Shown: positions 46,923-59,391 of the stretch, in pieces | Position numbering within the stretch: position 1 is the first letter of the stretch | How the letters are laid out: every line of letters begins with the position of its first letter | Assembly: GCA_015143295.1 (NCBI GenBank) | Contig: CM026570.1 | Span: 5,976,047-6,040,046, forward strand | Direction of reading: 5' to 3' | DNA length: 64,000 nucleotides | From: Tetracentron sinense | Lineage: Eukaryota > Streptophyta > Magnoliopsida > Trochodendrales > Trochodendraceae | Notes under the pieces: model-generated | The model's input: only the letters and a program-made list of their open reading frames with translations | Database searches by the model: none | Told to the model about the DNA's origin: nothing | Made by a program: the position numbers and the translations under genes

Positions 46923-49900
46923 CTACATGTGGAAAGGTTTCCTGGGTGTTGGCGCTCGGTTCTCCAAAGACTGCAATCTTTGTTTGAGATGGAAGACTTC
47001 AACCTGCACGTTGAAGTGATGCAATGTGGGGGTGGCATTAATAAACAGGATGATCGGATAATCAGAAATTAGAAAGAAAATGTCTCAACTACAGAATGTA
47101 TATTTGAGGATGCATAGCACAGACTAGTGCATGCATTCAGGACAAGTACAATGACATGAAACCTGTAGGGAGGGTGGTCCTGACCAACTAGTAAACTAAT
47201 CCCACCTAGGATGTATCGGGCCAGAACTCAAATCTGAACTGCAGTAACCATCCATTCTCAATCACATTCTTTTGAATGGTAAAAAAGGAGACTGGTTGAC
47301 TAAAAGTCTACTGATCAGATGGTTAAGCTTACATAGTCAAAGTTGATTGGCCTTGAATATTGACTTGGTTGGCACATATATCACATAACCCTTGGAGATG
47401 TATATATTAGTGTGACAACTCAAATACACGTGAGTGTATTTCATATATTCTAACATTAATGCCATATACATGAATTCACAATAGGTCCTTTAGAAAGATC
47501 GAGTATATAAGATACTAAAATAAACCAGAAACTATACCTGTAGCTGGAAAGCTCTTGCCCTTTCTCCTGCGAGGACTCCCCTAGTTGAGTGCAGCTCCTA
47601 CATAAAGCATTCAATTACCTAGCTAGTTACTATACTAGAAGTTCAGTTGGCATTAAATTCAACACTCCGAGCCATTAACTCAAACATGATTAACACAAGA
47701 ATGCAATTTATACAACACCTTTTGAGTATCATCCAAAACAGCCTTGAGGAAAGCCACATCATGCTCAAGCCGTACATTGTTGGAGTGGACTATATTTGAT
47801 AAACTGTTGGCCTCTTCTTGTGCAAGCACTACGCCTTCCAGCTTCTCTTTCAGCATCTCCATTTCCTTTACTGTTTCCATCAGCCTTTTCTCCATGTCCT
47901 GCCTACTCTTAAGAACAGAAGATAAATTCCTCTCTGCAGCTTCCTGGTTTGCCAATGCATCTGCCAACTGTCCTTCTAGAATCCCATTCTTTCTTATAAG
48001 AGGAGCCATTTTGGTTTTGTACAATTTACAGATATTTGAAGGAGCTGACAAGCCCACTGATTTACCATCGGTTTCCAGGAGTAACATATCATCACTATCA
48101 GGTGGAAGGCTTCCATTTACTTGCTTGTGGTGGATTTTTGTGTTTTCAGACTCAAATACACAAGGTATCTCTTGCGCATTGGTCATACCTCCAGTACACC
48201 GAGTTTGAATTCCTGTATCTAGTGCTTTGGTTCTCTGTTCCACTGCCTGAAATTTTCATGTTTTGTCATGGTTAGAGAAAAATATAAGCCACCGCATGAC
48301 ACAGTATATGATCTGAGGTAATTCGAGCATAGATATTAGGATTTTACCCAGCACTATATTAATGCTCAAAGCAACCACTTGGTTAACTTGTGAACAGTAG
48401 ATTATTGGCAATTGTGATTATCCTTGACCAGTGTTTATATATAGGTATCCTTCATATGTATTAGAAGGGAATATGCCAGATTGTTTTTCCTGAGGAATAC
48501 TTGTGACAGGATGGAACTGGAAGAAGCCATACTCCACTGTCTGTGTCATCATGTGCAACTCATGCCTGGAGATTGGGATCATAGTTACCAAACACCTGTG
48601 TAGTACCCGTATAATACTTTTAGGGGGGGTCGCCATTTAAAAATCTGTACTTTTTCCGTTTTACGTGTTATACCCGTATCGCCGTATACTACCTGTTTAA
48701 TACACGAATTACATATTAAACGTGTACAATACACATATTTTGTCATACTTTTACCGGGTTAACCGCATATTCCATATTAAATAATTTTTATTAGTTAATA
48801 TCATGATTTTTATTTATTTATAATTATTAATTATTTTTTTATTTTCCTGTACTTTTGTCGTGTTTTTGTCGTATAACACCCGTACTTCCCAACCGGATCA
48901 TATACCCGTACCTGTACTTGGTAACTATGATTGGGATCTACCACTAGATCGGACTCGACCAGGGATCTAGGCCAAAATTTCACATCAGATGATCCTAACC
49001 ACCCATTTTATCAGGTTGGAGAAAAGTATGGCAACTCTCCAGAGAGGAGAAGACAAGAGATTGGACTGTTACATCTCTGAGTGGGTTAGTTTTCAACCTA
49101 GGAGACGTCCTTGGAGGGACCCATACAAGTATATTCTTGAGACAGGTGAACTCACCAAAAGTCCACATGAAACCATGAACTTATAATAGGATGCAGGCCT
49201 AAGACACATCAAGTGAACATTCTAAATTAGTGGCCACAGTTAAACAACACGGGCTCCTGTGGTTACCTGTGAGGAAGAATCTTCATCTTCTCGATTCTTC
49301 AGTATCTTTAGAGCCATATTGTATTCTTCCTCATTGTTAAACTGCTTGTGGAGTGAGACATTGCCAGCAGCAGGATTTGGGTTGACAAATGAGGACTCTG
49401 AAGTAGATTTCCTACTGGATCCATGCTTCTCTAATGCCGATGCTAGACTTTGTCTGGCAATAGAATCAATCAGACACGGGGAAACACCATTGCTAAGTTG
49501 AGAAGCCAAACTTGTGGTAGTTGATGTGCAATTCCCAAACAGCAATAGACCTGGACTTTTAAGAGGTGTAGATTGCCTTTCCATCATTAATACTTCAACC
49601 TGTAAGAAAGCATCTACTTAAAAACTAGATTCATGATTCAAAATCAAGTTTTTAACTCATGCAAAAGGGAAAGGTTTATCATGATTCCTATCTTCAACCT
49701 GATTTGATGGCTCTTTTTTGGATCCCCCAAATGCGACGAGAAAAACCTTTTCCTTCTGCTGCACAAGCACTAGGCTAAATCCCTGCATAAACAGCACCCC
49801 TTAATCAACGATGACAAGAAAGACAGGAAGTATATATATGATACTTAAATACTTAATAAAATGCCAGCACGACACATGTGCATGCCAAACAGAATTTCAA

Positions 49901-52900
49901 TAGGCAAAGAAAATATTTATCTCTTTATCTGATATACATCTGATGCAAGAAAGTCACTCAGGAAAATTATACAATAGCTCATACTCAGGTAACACTAGAT
50001 GGAGAAACATTCTTTAAGTTGGCCATGTTGAGATGACCTTTCTTCAGAGGTCAACAGTAGAGAAATGCAATTTTTGATGCATAACTCAGAACCAATGTTT
50101 TAAAACATGAAGACGTGAGGCGTGGTATTGGGACCTCAAAATGCAGGAGGCATAAGCCACGAGGCGTGGGCTTAAGCCTCACAAGAAAACCTCACACTCC
50201 CTCATTTCAATACATAAATAAAAATATTGCAAAAAGATTCAAAAGATATTAATTAAAGGTTATAATATATATGTGTGTGTGTACACACATGCATATGTAA
50301 CATTATACAAAATATTCAGCCATAAAATAATCAAAATTGCCGGTGTTCGCCATATACATCCTTTCATTTACATATTACCCTTTTATGCATTTTAGAGTTT
50401 GGGCTAACAGTCAAACCTCGGACATATGTTAAGACTTCCCTATTCACAGTTGTTATCACCATGCTGTGGACAACCTGACACTGATGAATTAGGAAAACGA
50501 TTCTAAGATCAATTAATAAAAGTCAATGGAGCATTGACCAAGGCAAAATGATTGATTTTAACTCCCTTAAACTAAGAACCAGAAACATTAACTTAATTGT
50601 GCATGCAATACCTAATGTGTTAATGAGGTAACCACCATAGAATATTGTGTTTCTGATCCATGAACCAAATAGAACGGAAACGACTTGAAAGTTGAAAGTC
50701 TCATGGTTATACGACCACAGATAAAATTCAACATCTTTAACCTTCATAGAGAGATTAGAGATCTCTGAAATCAACATTTTGTCTTGATTGGTGAATCAGA
50801 ACATTTGGCATACCATAAAGATTATACAACAAAAATAAGAATCATTTCTTTTGAAAATACTGCAAAACTTGTAACGTCCATTATTCCTTAATATTTGCAA
50901 GGCAGTTAATGGTATAGGAAGGAGAAAGAAAGAAACTTCCTAAAGAAGTAAAGTTTATACAGATTCATTAAGAACCATTTAAATGGAAAAAGAGCAAAAT
51001 TAAGTCTATAATATAGCATAAAATCTTATGAGAGGCTTAATGGAAAAGAAAAAAAAACTACATGGTCAAAAACATTAGGAATGTAAATCACATTACTCAC
51101 AAGAGTGACATCTGAACTTATAGTATCATAACAATGCAAATTAAAGTAAAGTAAACATGGCTCACTTTGCTGGTCGTAATGGACGAAGCAGGTGATGCGA
51201 CAGCTACAGACCACTCGACTTTTAGAACATCAAAGACCAATGTTTCTGCACGTCCTGAAAAGAGAAAGAAAAAAACTCACCCTTGGTAAGTTTCAAAGCT
51301 AAGACAATAATGCTCAATGCATTATTGAAATTATCTGTTATCTCTTGAAACACGTACCTTATGTAATCTACATAGGACACAGGTAATAAAACCAGCACAG
51401 TTATGTGGGAATATTAGCTTCAAATATTTGGCGTAGCTTAGCACATTTGTATGCTATGCTTGAGGACTAAAAAGACTCAACCCCTTGTCCCCTCAAGGGG
51501 AGGAAAAAAAACCCTTCAAATATCACACTACGCCTTCTCTAACCAGGTATGTTCCACTTGTTTCATGCAAATTTCTGAAACAAATCTTATGCGCACTAAG
51601 ATCATTGCTGGGTAGATGATTGAAGAACCCAATTTCCATGAGACCATATGATAATCATTATGTTAAACAGGGTTAGGTAGGGAGTCTAGGGACACATGAA
51701 TTAATTATATCACATGCTAGCCTCAGACAAGTAGGCAAAATAAAAAACATGTTTACAGGTTGGTGTCAAACAAAAAGGATAACTTCACAATATTGGCTGG
51801 CATGATCTACCAGAGAATTCTCTTCCCCCATTTTTCTCTTTAACTCTTTCATTAATATATGCATATTTAATTCTCACAAAAACAAAGTAGAGAAGATTAG
51901 TTTGGATTGTAACATTGGTTCAACTATGTTATTGCCATTGCAGGTCAAACTTGCATTGAACATGAAGTTAGTTGCAATTTGCAATTCAGTCATTTCCTCA
52001 CTTCTTTTTCACTTGGTTCTCTTTTCCACTCAATAAATTCTAGCTATTGATCAAATAGAAGTAAAATGTCATAAACTGGTTTGCCATACTAGGAACATGC
52101 ATTTTCTTACCCACTTGCTTTGGCAAGAGCTATCCTAAGGGATACCATTATCACACCTACTGATTAGGATAGTGAGATGATTAGGATTAGTGAAATTTCA
52201 TATAACTATGGAGGATTTCCTAGAAGAGTCAAATCCCTGTGGAAAAATTAAGCACTGTCTAATATAGGTACCAAGGTCATATATTGCCTATGCAACATTT
52301 TAATTAGGTAATCATCATTCTATACCAAAACATAACATGGGATAGAATTTGGGGTTGGCCTGTTTTGTCATTTCATTCAATCAATAGCCATATCTCAATC
52401 CCCATCCTTTTTGACATTCCCCTTGCCCTTTTGGAGCCTTCAACTTACACAACCTCACTCTTTGTTGGTGCCGCAATTGGTCTACGTTGAATGTATCCAA
52501 ACCATTTCAGTTCACTCTCCCTTCTTTTATTTTCTATTGGAGACTTGGAACTACTCTCAAATTCTCTTGAGTGCGCTCATTTATAATCTTATATTTTCCC
52601 AACTATTTCACGCATTCATCTCAACGTCCTCACCTCCGGTACACTAATTCTATGAATATGTTGCTTAAAATTTTAATCAAGTATACAAGTCCAAAAAGAA
52701 AATAATGTGACTAACTAATCTACTTAGCAAACTTAATTCCTGGATATTGTCTGCAACAAATATGATTAAACAAAAAAATTTATCATGAGAATTACTAAGT
52801 GAAAGAGCACGTGCCTAGGAAATTGTCTTGATTATATTGTTTACTTTTCCTAATCTGTAATTATATAAAAAATTAAAGGAACGTTTTCTACTTGCCCACT

Positions 52901-55900
52901 CGGATACAATAAGTAAATCACAGACGACGAGTTATGGGGACAAAATCCATTAATCTTGTCATTTAGAACAACTAAAGATGAGATTATAGAGAAAATCCAT
53001 TAATCTCGTCGACGAGATCCCAGGTACGTTGAAATTTCAACAATGAAATCAGGCGCAGAGACACTGTCTGTGTTCTGGATTGAATTTCGGCGATGAAATT
53101 ATTGGGGCACCCCAATCTCGTCGACGAAATCAAGCGGGAAACTGAAAATGCTGTAATGGCTGGTTTTTAATGGCTTTTTCACATTTAATGTTTCACCAAC
53201 GGCTATAATTTTCTCTGAGCTATAAAATGAGTTCGTTTATGAACTAAATACAACTTTTGATCAAAGCAATAACTCTCATCATCTACTCTCAAGCTCACAT
53301 TAATTTCTACATCGATTATTGATTCATTCATTGATGAAAACCTAGAAATCCCAAATCTCACTTATTGAGCTATTCAACTCCTATCTTTGAGAGATTTTTA
53401 GAGTGTTTTAAAGTCAATATTTTCAGCTCATTTAAGGAGCGTATTTCTGGATTGAAATCCATTTTCAAATACATTGTATTGAGATATCAAGAATCGGTGG
53501 ATTCTTGTATTGAAGCGGGAAGCTTCGGGAAAGTCAAGAGAGGATTGTTCTGTTGCAAGTTAGGTCTGATTCTCACCCGGGCCGTAAGGTGATTGTAAAG
53601 TTTTGGTTTTCACCCGTAAGAAGATTGACGATTAGTGAAAATCGTGGTGAATCCTTGAAGCAGGAAGCTTAAGGCGGCGACGTAGGCGGGTTGCTGAACC
53701 TCGAGAACAAATTCCATGTGTTTGCATTCTCTTACCTTCTCTTTACTTTATTGCTTTATATTGTAGGTAGAATTGCTTAATTTCCATTCCCTTTAATTAA
53801 TATAATTTAAATTCCGCAAATTGGGAATATGAAGATTTTTAAATTTGCTAAGACCCTATTCACCCCCCCTCTAGGGTCGAATACTTGGGCAACATGTTCA
53901 TGCTACAATTGTTTATAAGTTATAACTTATAACCACTTGTCCACAATTATTAAAAATATTGGCTGTAATCCCCTAAATGAATAAATAAATAAATAAATAG
54001 AAGAAACTAGAACCATATTAAACTGAGGAGGTCTTGGATTTATCCTATTACAATTGGTGTCTCGAGTCTTGACTAATCTTATTACAAATTGTTGGCATGG
54101 AAAATCACGTGACCTAATTCTGAGTCAAAGAGGTCATGGATGACCATGGGTTTAACCTAATGCTATTAGGAGGTTCATAAGATTCAAATAACCAGAAAGA
54201 AATTTCAAGAAGTTTTGCTAGTGAACTCAAATCAATACAGGTAATACTAGGGGTTTGGATGGTTGATTCAGTTCTTTGTATTTGCTACAACAGTTTTTTT
54301 TTTTTTTGTGGTAATGAGGGTTTCCGGGCTCTTAGAGCACCTGACTGATCCCTTGGGCACGTGCATACCCCTTCATCCACATGCACCGAGCAAGTAGGGA
54401 TAAGTCCCTGAGGGTGCCAACAAGTGGAAAGGAATTGAACTCAAAACCGCCATTTCTTGAGGTGTGGTCTTGGCCAGCACGCCGACCCCCCGTTGGTTAC
54501 AACGGAATTTTTTTAGAAACAAATCATGATTCTAAAAAGTAGAAAAGTTTTGATAAATTCTGGACTCAAAACTTCTCAATGAGATGCTTTATCCATACCT
54601 CTCGAGGGTGCACTACGCTGATGTACATTGCTCTCTGAGGATAATCCTTTAGTGGTAATGGCAGAAATAAATGGTTAAAGTGCATCCATGAGGTGGTCTT
54701 CTAATTCCAACTTAACCCTTGTTATTTGTGTCAAATGGAAAGAAAGATAAGACTAAGAATCAACAAAATTATGTGCAAACCAAAGCAAGCAACATCAATC
54801 TTAACCCAGTCGATCTGATTATGAGTTTCCCTAGCAGAAAAAGTTAATGACGCCATGGGAATTATAGTGAATAGATCCACAAACTTAAAGGTCTTAACCT
54901 ACATGCCATGAGTACAATAGAAGAGTGGATGAAATCAAGGTTTAGTAATAAGATATTTTACAGCCTGAAATGTGGCATCACAAAGTGGACATGACAGCTA
55001 AAATCAAAGATTCATGTAACTTTAAGTTTACCATTCTGAGTAGCAATATTAAAAAATGACTGGTTAAAGTCTAAATCATTAATCACGGGGAAGGAGAAAA
55101 ATGTATCCTCCATAGCCTATGCTTTTCAGCTTTGATGCATACCTTTTTTCCTGCTTCCACCTCCCGCAATATACCATTTAGAGCCACATAAAACACCACA
55201 GCTACCAGCTCGAGGTGATGGATGGAAACCTCGGGGTTTAATTCTTGACCATACCATCTGAGAAGGAAATTTTTTTTTTTATATCAGAATCTTGTAGCTG
55301 ACCAAGATGCAAATTTGCATATCTTAATAAGTGAAAATGTACAACCACGAAGACAAGTAAGTTTCCATACGGTTTCAAAGTCAAGAGAGTACAAGTCATT
55401 AAGGGTCCTAGACTTTGATGCTCCTCCGAAAACAAAAAGAATATTATCATCATAAAGAGCAGCTACATGGTTGGATCTGGGAGATGGTCCATTTCCTCTG
55501 TACGTACATATCGATAGTTCAGCAGTTATAGAACATAAAAAAAAAATAGCATTAACTTCTGAACCATTTGGGATTATAGAACAAAAACAATAAATCCAGT
55601 GAAATTCACAAGGATGGGATACTTCAATAATCGACAGAGTTTCAGTAGAGATCAGTGGCAATACATTTAGTATGGTACAGAGAGACCTACTCACGTGCAG
55701 TGAAGAGGGAGCCACATTTGAGACTTTAGATCAAAGATATGAAGATCATTTAGTTTCCTCCTTTTAGCATTTTCACCCCCAAAAAGGATCAAAACAGAAC
55801 CCGCTCTTACCACAGTGTGGCCACTGCGGGCAACCTGCAATGCACGCTAATCGTTATTCTTATTGTTTTACTCCAATATTATAAAGGTCTCTATATTCAG

Positions 55901-58233
55901 TAACTGCAGATATATGATGTCACAAATGCAAGATCAGAGAGACGAAAGGAATGCAAAACCAAGCATTAACATATTGTCTCTGATTATATATTTCATAGCC
56001 CCAAACCAACATATGTCTCAAGATGGAAGCCACAGATACAAACACGCTTGAAGGAGATTACGAAACCAGAATGTCTCACATCTGATGTATGATAACTCAC
56101 GCAATAAATTGGGACCAAATACTCTATTTTTTTTTCGAACTTCTTATAGGTTAGAATGAATACCGGGATCTCTCCTTTTGCTTCCATGAGTGACCAGCCC
56201 TCTATTTCTGTATCAAATGCCCACACTGTGAAAACCAAAAAGAGAATTAAGATAATTTAGCATCAACTAGAAAAACAAGGTGAGGAACAACTACCAAGGG
56301 TGTCCAATACAAAGAACTTCAACCTGAAATTCTGCCACTCCCCTGATCAGTTTTTCCTCCAATCAGGAGTGCCTTCTTTCCCCAAGAAACCTAAATAAAG
56401 GGAAACAACAAAACACAGGTTTCAGCAAAGGAGTCGTTCCAAAAGCTTCTGCAGCCCATATGCCACAAATTAACATCATCGTTAACTGGTTATCAATCAA
56501 CTTTTAAGGAAAAGCTCATATAGCTAAATTCCATGCTTAATTCAAGAACCAAGGGGTGATGCACATCAAGCTGATGTTAGATTACATGTATCAAATCTCA
56601 GCCCACATTAGAGTTTAGACTATAATGCATAGAAGTGGCAATCAATAACAGAAGAATATATATAAAAAAACATGATACAAATAGCTGGTAGCAAGAATCG
56701 ATAAGATTTATACCAGACTATGACCTTTGCATCCGGGGATTTTTAGTGGCAAACTATTTGGGGACAAGTAAAGCTTTGATGAAGCTGTAGTCCAGGTAAA
56801 TGCATCAAAATCAAGCACCTGATCCAGACACAAAAAAAATGATAGCAAGTTCTAGAGTACAATTTTATGTTACACATGAGCCCATACTGGAGAAGTCAGA
56901 GAAGAAAGTTGAAGTCGATTCAGCTGCCATTGTTAAATATTAGGAAATTATTTCCCACCAGTTTCCTAGAATTATATTCAAAGAGAAAAGTAGCATCCTA
57001 ATACCTGTACATCTTCTAACAATCCATGACCTGATTCACCACCAACCACTACCATCTTGTTCCCAATTACAGCTGCTGCATGCTATTTAAAAAACAAGTT
57101 AAATTTTGGATTTTGGACGAATAGCTTATAAACAAACTTTTCCCAGTTAAACATTGGACTATGTAAACAATCACTAAGGACTGTGAGTAAGAAATATTAT
57201 CACATTGAAGCGTGGTGCAGGCTTTTCTCCTGTAGTTGACAACATCATCCAATTCTCAGAGTTCCCAGATGTGCAGTTGTTGAGTTCAATCCCAGCAGAT
57301 GGATATTGGCAGTTGAGTTCATCAGAATGACTATTTGCACGCGCCACGCTTTCTCCCTGTAACACTTTAAGGGCTTAGTATACATACTGAAACAAAACCA
57401 TACGAAGTCAGATTACTAGTCTTACAGTGGAATGGCTTGGGCGTTTAGGGGGTCTTATAGGACTTCTGGTCCCCTGAGCAGGGTCTGAAAGCTGAACTTT
57501 CAACCTGAGGCAAGACATAATGAGATTGAAAACATAGCATCACTCTTAATTTTCTTAAAGTAGAAAAATGTTGATAATCTTAAAACCAAAGTATCGGAAC
57601 TGTGTGTATACAACTAAAAGCTGCCTACAGCTAATACATTCAGCATAACAGGTCAATTTTTCTAGGAGCATTGTTTTAATGCCCGGAAACTAAAATTAAA
57701 AAAAACGAACGGGAATTAACCATGCAGTGATTAGAACTAAGAATTTGTTAGAAAGTACAACTAATGGCAATTGCAAGTGTCAAGTCACCAAATATACTTG
57801 TTAATGGGTGAAGCAGAGCAACCAAACTAAACACAAGATGCAGCAAAATTTGGCGCAAGGACAAGTACGAAAAGTAGTGAAAAACTACACATGACAAAAT
57901 AAGGGTTCTTGATTCCTGTAAATCAAGAGTTGAAATTATGGAACATCAAAGAGTGCAAATAGAACTAACACGAACTGTAACTACAGAGACATTCCCTAAT
58001 CAAAATACTAAGATTGCATTTCTTATAGAAAAAAAAAATACCACTAATATAGATCTTTGCCGTCTGGTTGTATACAAGAAAGGAACTCTCACACTGATGG
58101 AGAAATTACAAGGTAACAAAATCACCCATTTCCCTAGTTATTAACAAATTTCAATTTTTATCACAAATAATCCAAATCATAAGAAAAAAACTCACCTCCC
58201 AATCTTCATCCGTCTTTGAGAAAATCTGAACAT
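46923..58233 (-). CDS. Kelch-repeat protein with C-terminal coiled coil, ACBP4/5-like without the acyl-CoA-binding domain
   Basis: Exons in coding order: 58233-58196, 57504-57426, 57356-57204, 57082-57005, 56818-56714, 56390-56324, 56225-56164, 55834-55695, 55497-55371, 55257-55143, 51254-51166, 49782-49699, 49599-49267, 48246-47719, 47597-47538, 47003-46923. They give 2139 nt, 712 aa, near the 708 aa I recall for Arabidopsis At5g18590. An in-frame TAG just upstream supports the start MFRFSQRRMKIGRL. Residues about 80-370 form kelch blades (VVGGESGHGLLEDVQVLDFD, LILFGGENAKRRKLNDLHIF, LFVFGGASKSRTLNDLYSLD). A low-complexity linker follows, then a coiled coil at about 570-700 with NIVHSNNVRLEHDVAFLKAV and the end APTPRKPFHM, shared with kelch-type ACBPs. 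There is no N-terminal acyl-CoA-binding domain. The molecular role is unknown; kelch propellers usually bind proteins. Confidence 0.93.
48580..48929. mobile_element. hAT-like element with TACCCGTA motifs (kelch gene intron 13)
   Basis: Perfect inverted ends CATAGTTACCAA and perfect 8-bp duplication ATTGGGAT at 48572-48579 and 48930-48937. TACCCGTA and ATACCCGTATCG words fill both subterminal parts. At 350 bp it is the shortest and cleanest member of the set. The ends equal the right end of the element at 33023-33397, while the internal motifs differ. Confidence 0.85.
50093..50200. mobile_element. One-ended hAT-like fragment with GAGGCGTG motifs (kelch gene intron 11)
   Basis: CAATGTTTTAAAACATGAAG resembles the termini of 12250-14743 and is followed by clustered GTGAGGCGTGG, CACGAGGCGTGGGC and AAGCCTCAC words, as in the subterminal zones of the complete elements. 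No partner end is visible within 1 kb, so it is probably a deletion remnant. Confidence 0.45.
52894..53891 (+). mobile_element. Probable solo LTR (kelch gene intron 10)
   Basis: Begins TGCCCACTCGG and ends CTTGGGCA, giving TG...CA ends with 6-bp inverted termini. It contains a promoter-like CTATAAAA at about 53220 and, near the end, ACCCTATTCACCCCCCCTCT, a stretch typical of the ends of plant copia-type LTRs. The 998-bp unit has no partner in the window. A matching 5-bp target-site duplication was not found. AATCTCGTCGACGA occurs twice (near 53005 and 53110); the first sits in a perfect 16-bp palindrome. Confidence 0.65.
54294..54492 (-). mobile_element. SINE-like element, minus strand (kelch gene intron 10)
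   Basis: A 14-nt T-run (a poly-A tail on the minus strand) is followed by about 185 bp that, read on the minus strand, start with tRNA-like GTCGGCGTGCTGGCC and contain a B-box-like GAGTTCAATTCC. Imperfect flanks TTGCTACAACAG and TTGGTTACAACGG may be the target-site duplication. It is a different SINE family from those at 3485 and 15686. Confidence 0.65.
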
Positions 58234-58879
58234 TTTCTCCTATTTAAGCCCAGTCCAAAACCACAAAAGATGAACGCATCAACGATCACATAACAATAAT
58301 CCTACCATTAAAACCTTCATAGACAACAAAAGAAGCTACATTATCATAAAACCCTAGAAAACTCCAGAACACTTCAAATAAAAATTTGAAAAAAAACAGA
58401 GCTTGGAAACAGAAACAGAGATCACGAAGTTACTCACATAAAGAAACTGAATCAACTTAAGAGTGAAAATTATTAGCTTACCACTTAAACAAAATCTCAA
58501 AGAACAGTTAGGGTTTGAATATCCATAACTTGGAGAAGTAAATTCCACTGAAGAAAGCATGAAATCACCATTTCTCAGACAAAAAACGATGAAATTGCAA
58601 TCTTACTGACTATAATTTGAGATTTCATGTATGTGAGAAGTGACATTGCTCGTCAAAAGGGTCATTTAATCGAGAGAAGCTCTTACTCCATGTGAGCTGC
58701 AATTAATGACAACTGTATCAGTTGAGGAAATTTATACTTCAGAGGTGCGCAGGTTAGCATTTGTTTTTTCCTTGCTTGGTGTTTCTTTATTTTGTCTTGT
58801 TTCTCATAACACGACAACGATAACATTAACATTTTGCTTTCGTACATACCCTAATTTACGCCGGGATGTGAGATTAGGC

Positions 58880-59391
58880 TTCGGATTGTCTCTGGCGAAG
58901 CCAGAAAGGGCTCTCGCGGTTCATACATTGTGCCACAGATGGCATGAAAATGGGAAGAAACCATTTAATTTTCTGACTCAGGATTACCTCTTGTAGCTGC
59001 CCGAGCTTAACGCTCAGGCATCCACAAAACATAGGGCATGTGGCAGATGTCAGTGGGCAGAAGTCATTTCACCTGTCCTATCATTTTGACTTCTACCCTA
59101 CCGATAACTTTTCCCTTTAAAATGGCTACGTGTCCTATGTTTTGTGGATGCCCGAGCGCTAAGCTCGGGCAGCTATCAGACGTAATCCTGAGCCTAATTT
59201 TCTCCCCATAATTTTGGCTTCTCCCCATTTGATATCTCTCCCCCTTATTCTCACACTTATCGCCACATGTCTTATTATGAGTGGAGAAGTCAAAATCATG
59301 GCCCCATGATTTTGACTTCTCCACCACTTATCCCCTACTCTATGGAACCCCGAGACAAGCCTTTTCTGGCTTCGCCCGGAGACAATCCAAG
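58880..59391. mobile_element. Inverted-repeat element with a nested MITE
   Basis: GGATTGTCTCTGGCGAAGCC at the left is mirrored by an inverted copy ending near 59391 (arms about 30 bp). Inside, 58977-59192 is a second palindromic element: CTCAGGATTAC with its inverse, then CTGCCCGAGCTTA, then GCATCCACAAAACATAGG in both arms, total arms about 65 bp. A third, perfect hairpin lies at 59281-59324. No coding capacity. Confidence 0.7.
59281..59324. repeat. Perfect 21-bp hairpin with 2-nt loop
   Basis: The arm GTGGAGAAGTCAAAATCATG plus one G is followed after CC by its exact inverse. The perfect pairing with almost no loop is what a recent inverted duplication or an element centre would give; there is no U-run or other sign of a terminator. 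Confidence 0.85.

Noticed and set aside
47744-48208. 154-codon plus-strand open frame
   Set aside because: It is the antisense of kelch exon 14, whose sense frame is conserved; Ser/Phe-rich composition is expected from the reverse of a coiled coil.
59281-59324. Transcription terminator reading of the perfect hairpin
   Set aside because: This is a plant nuclear genome; intrinsic terminators do not apply, and there is no U-run.
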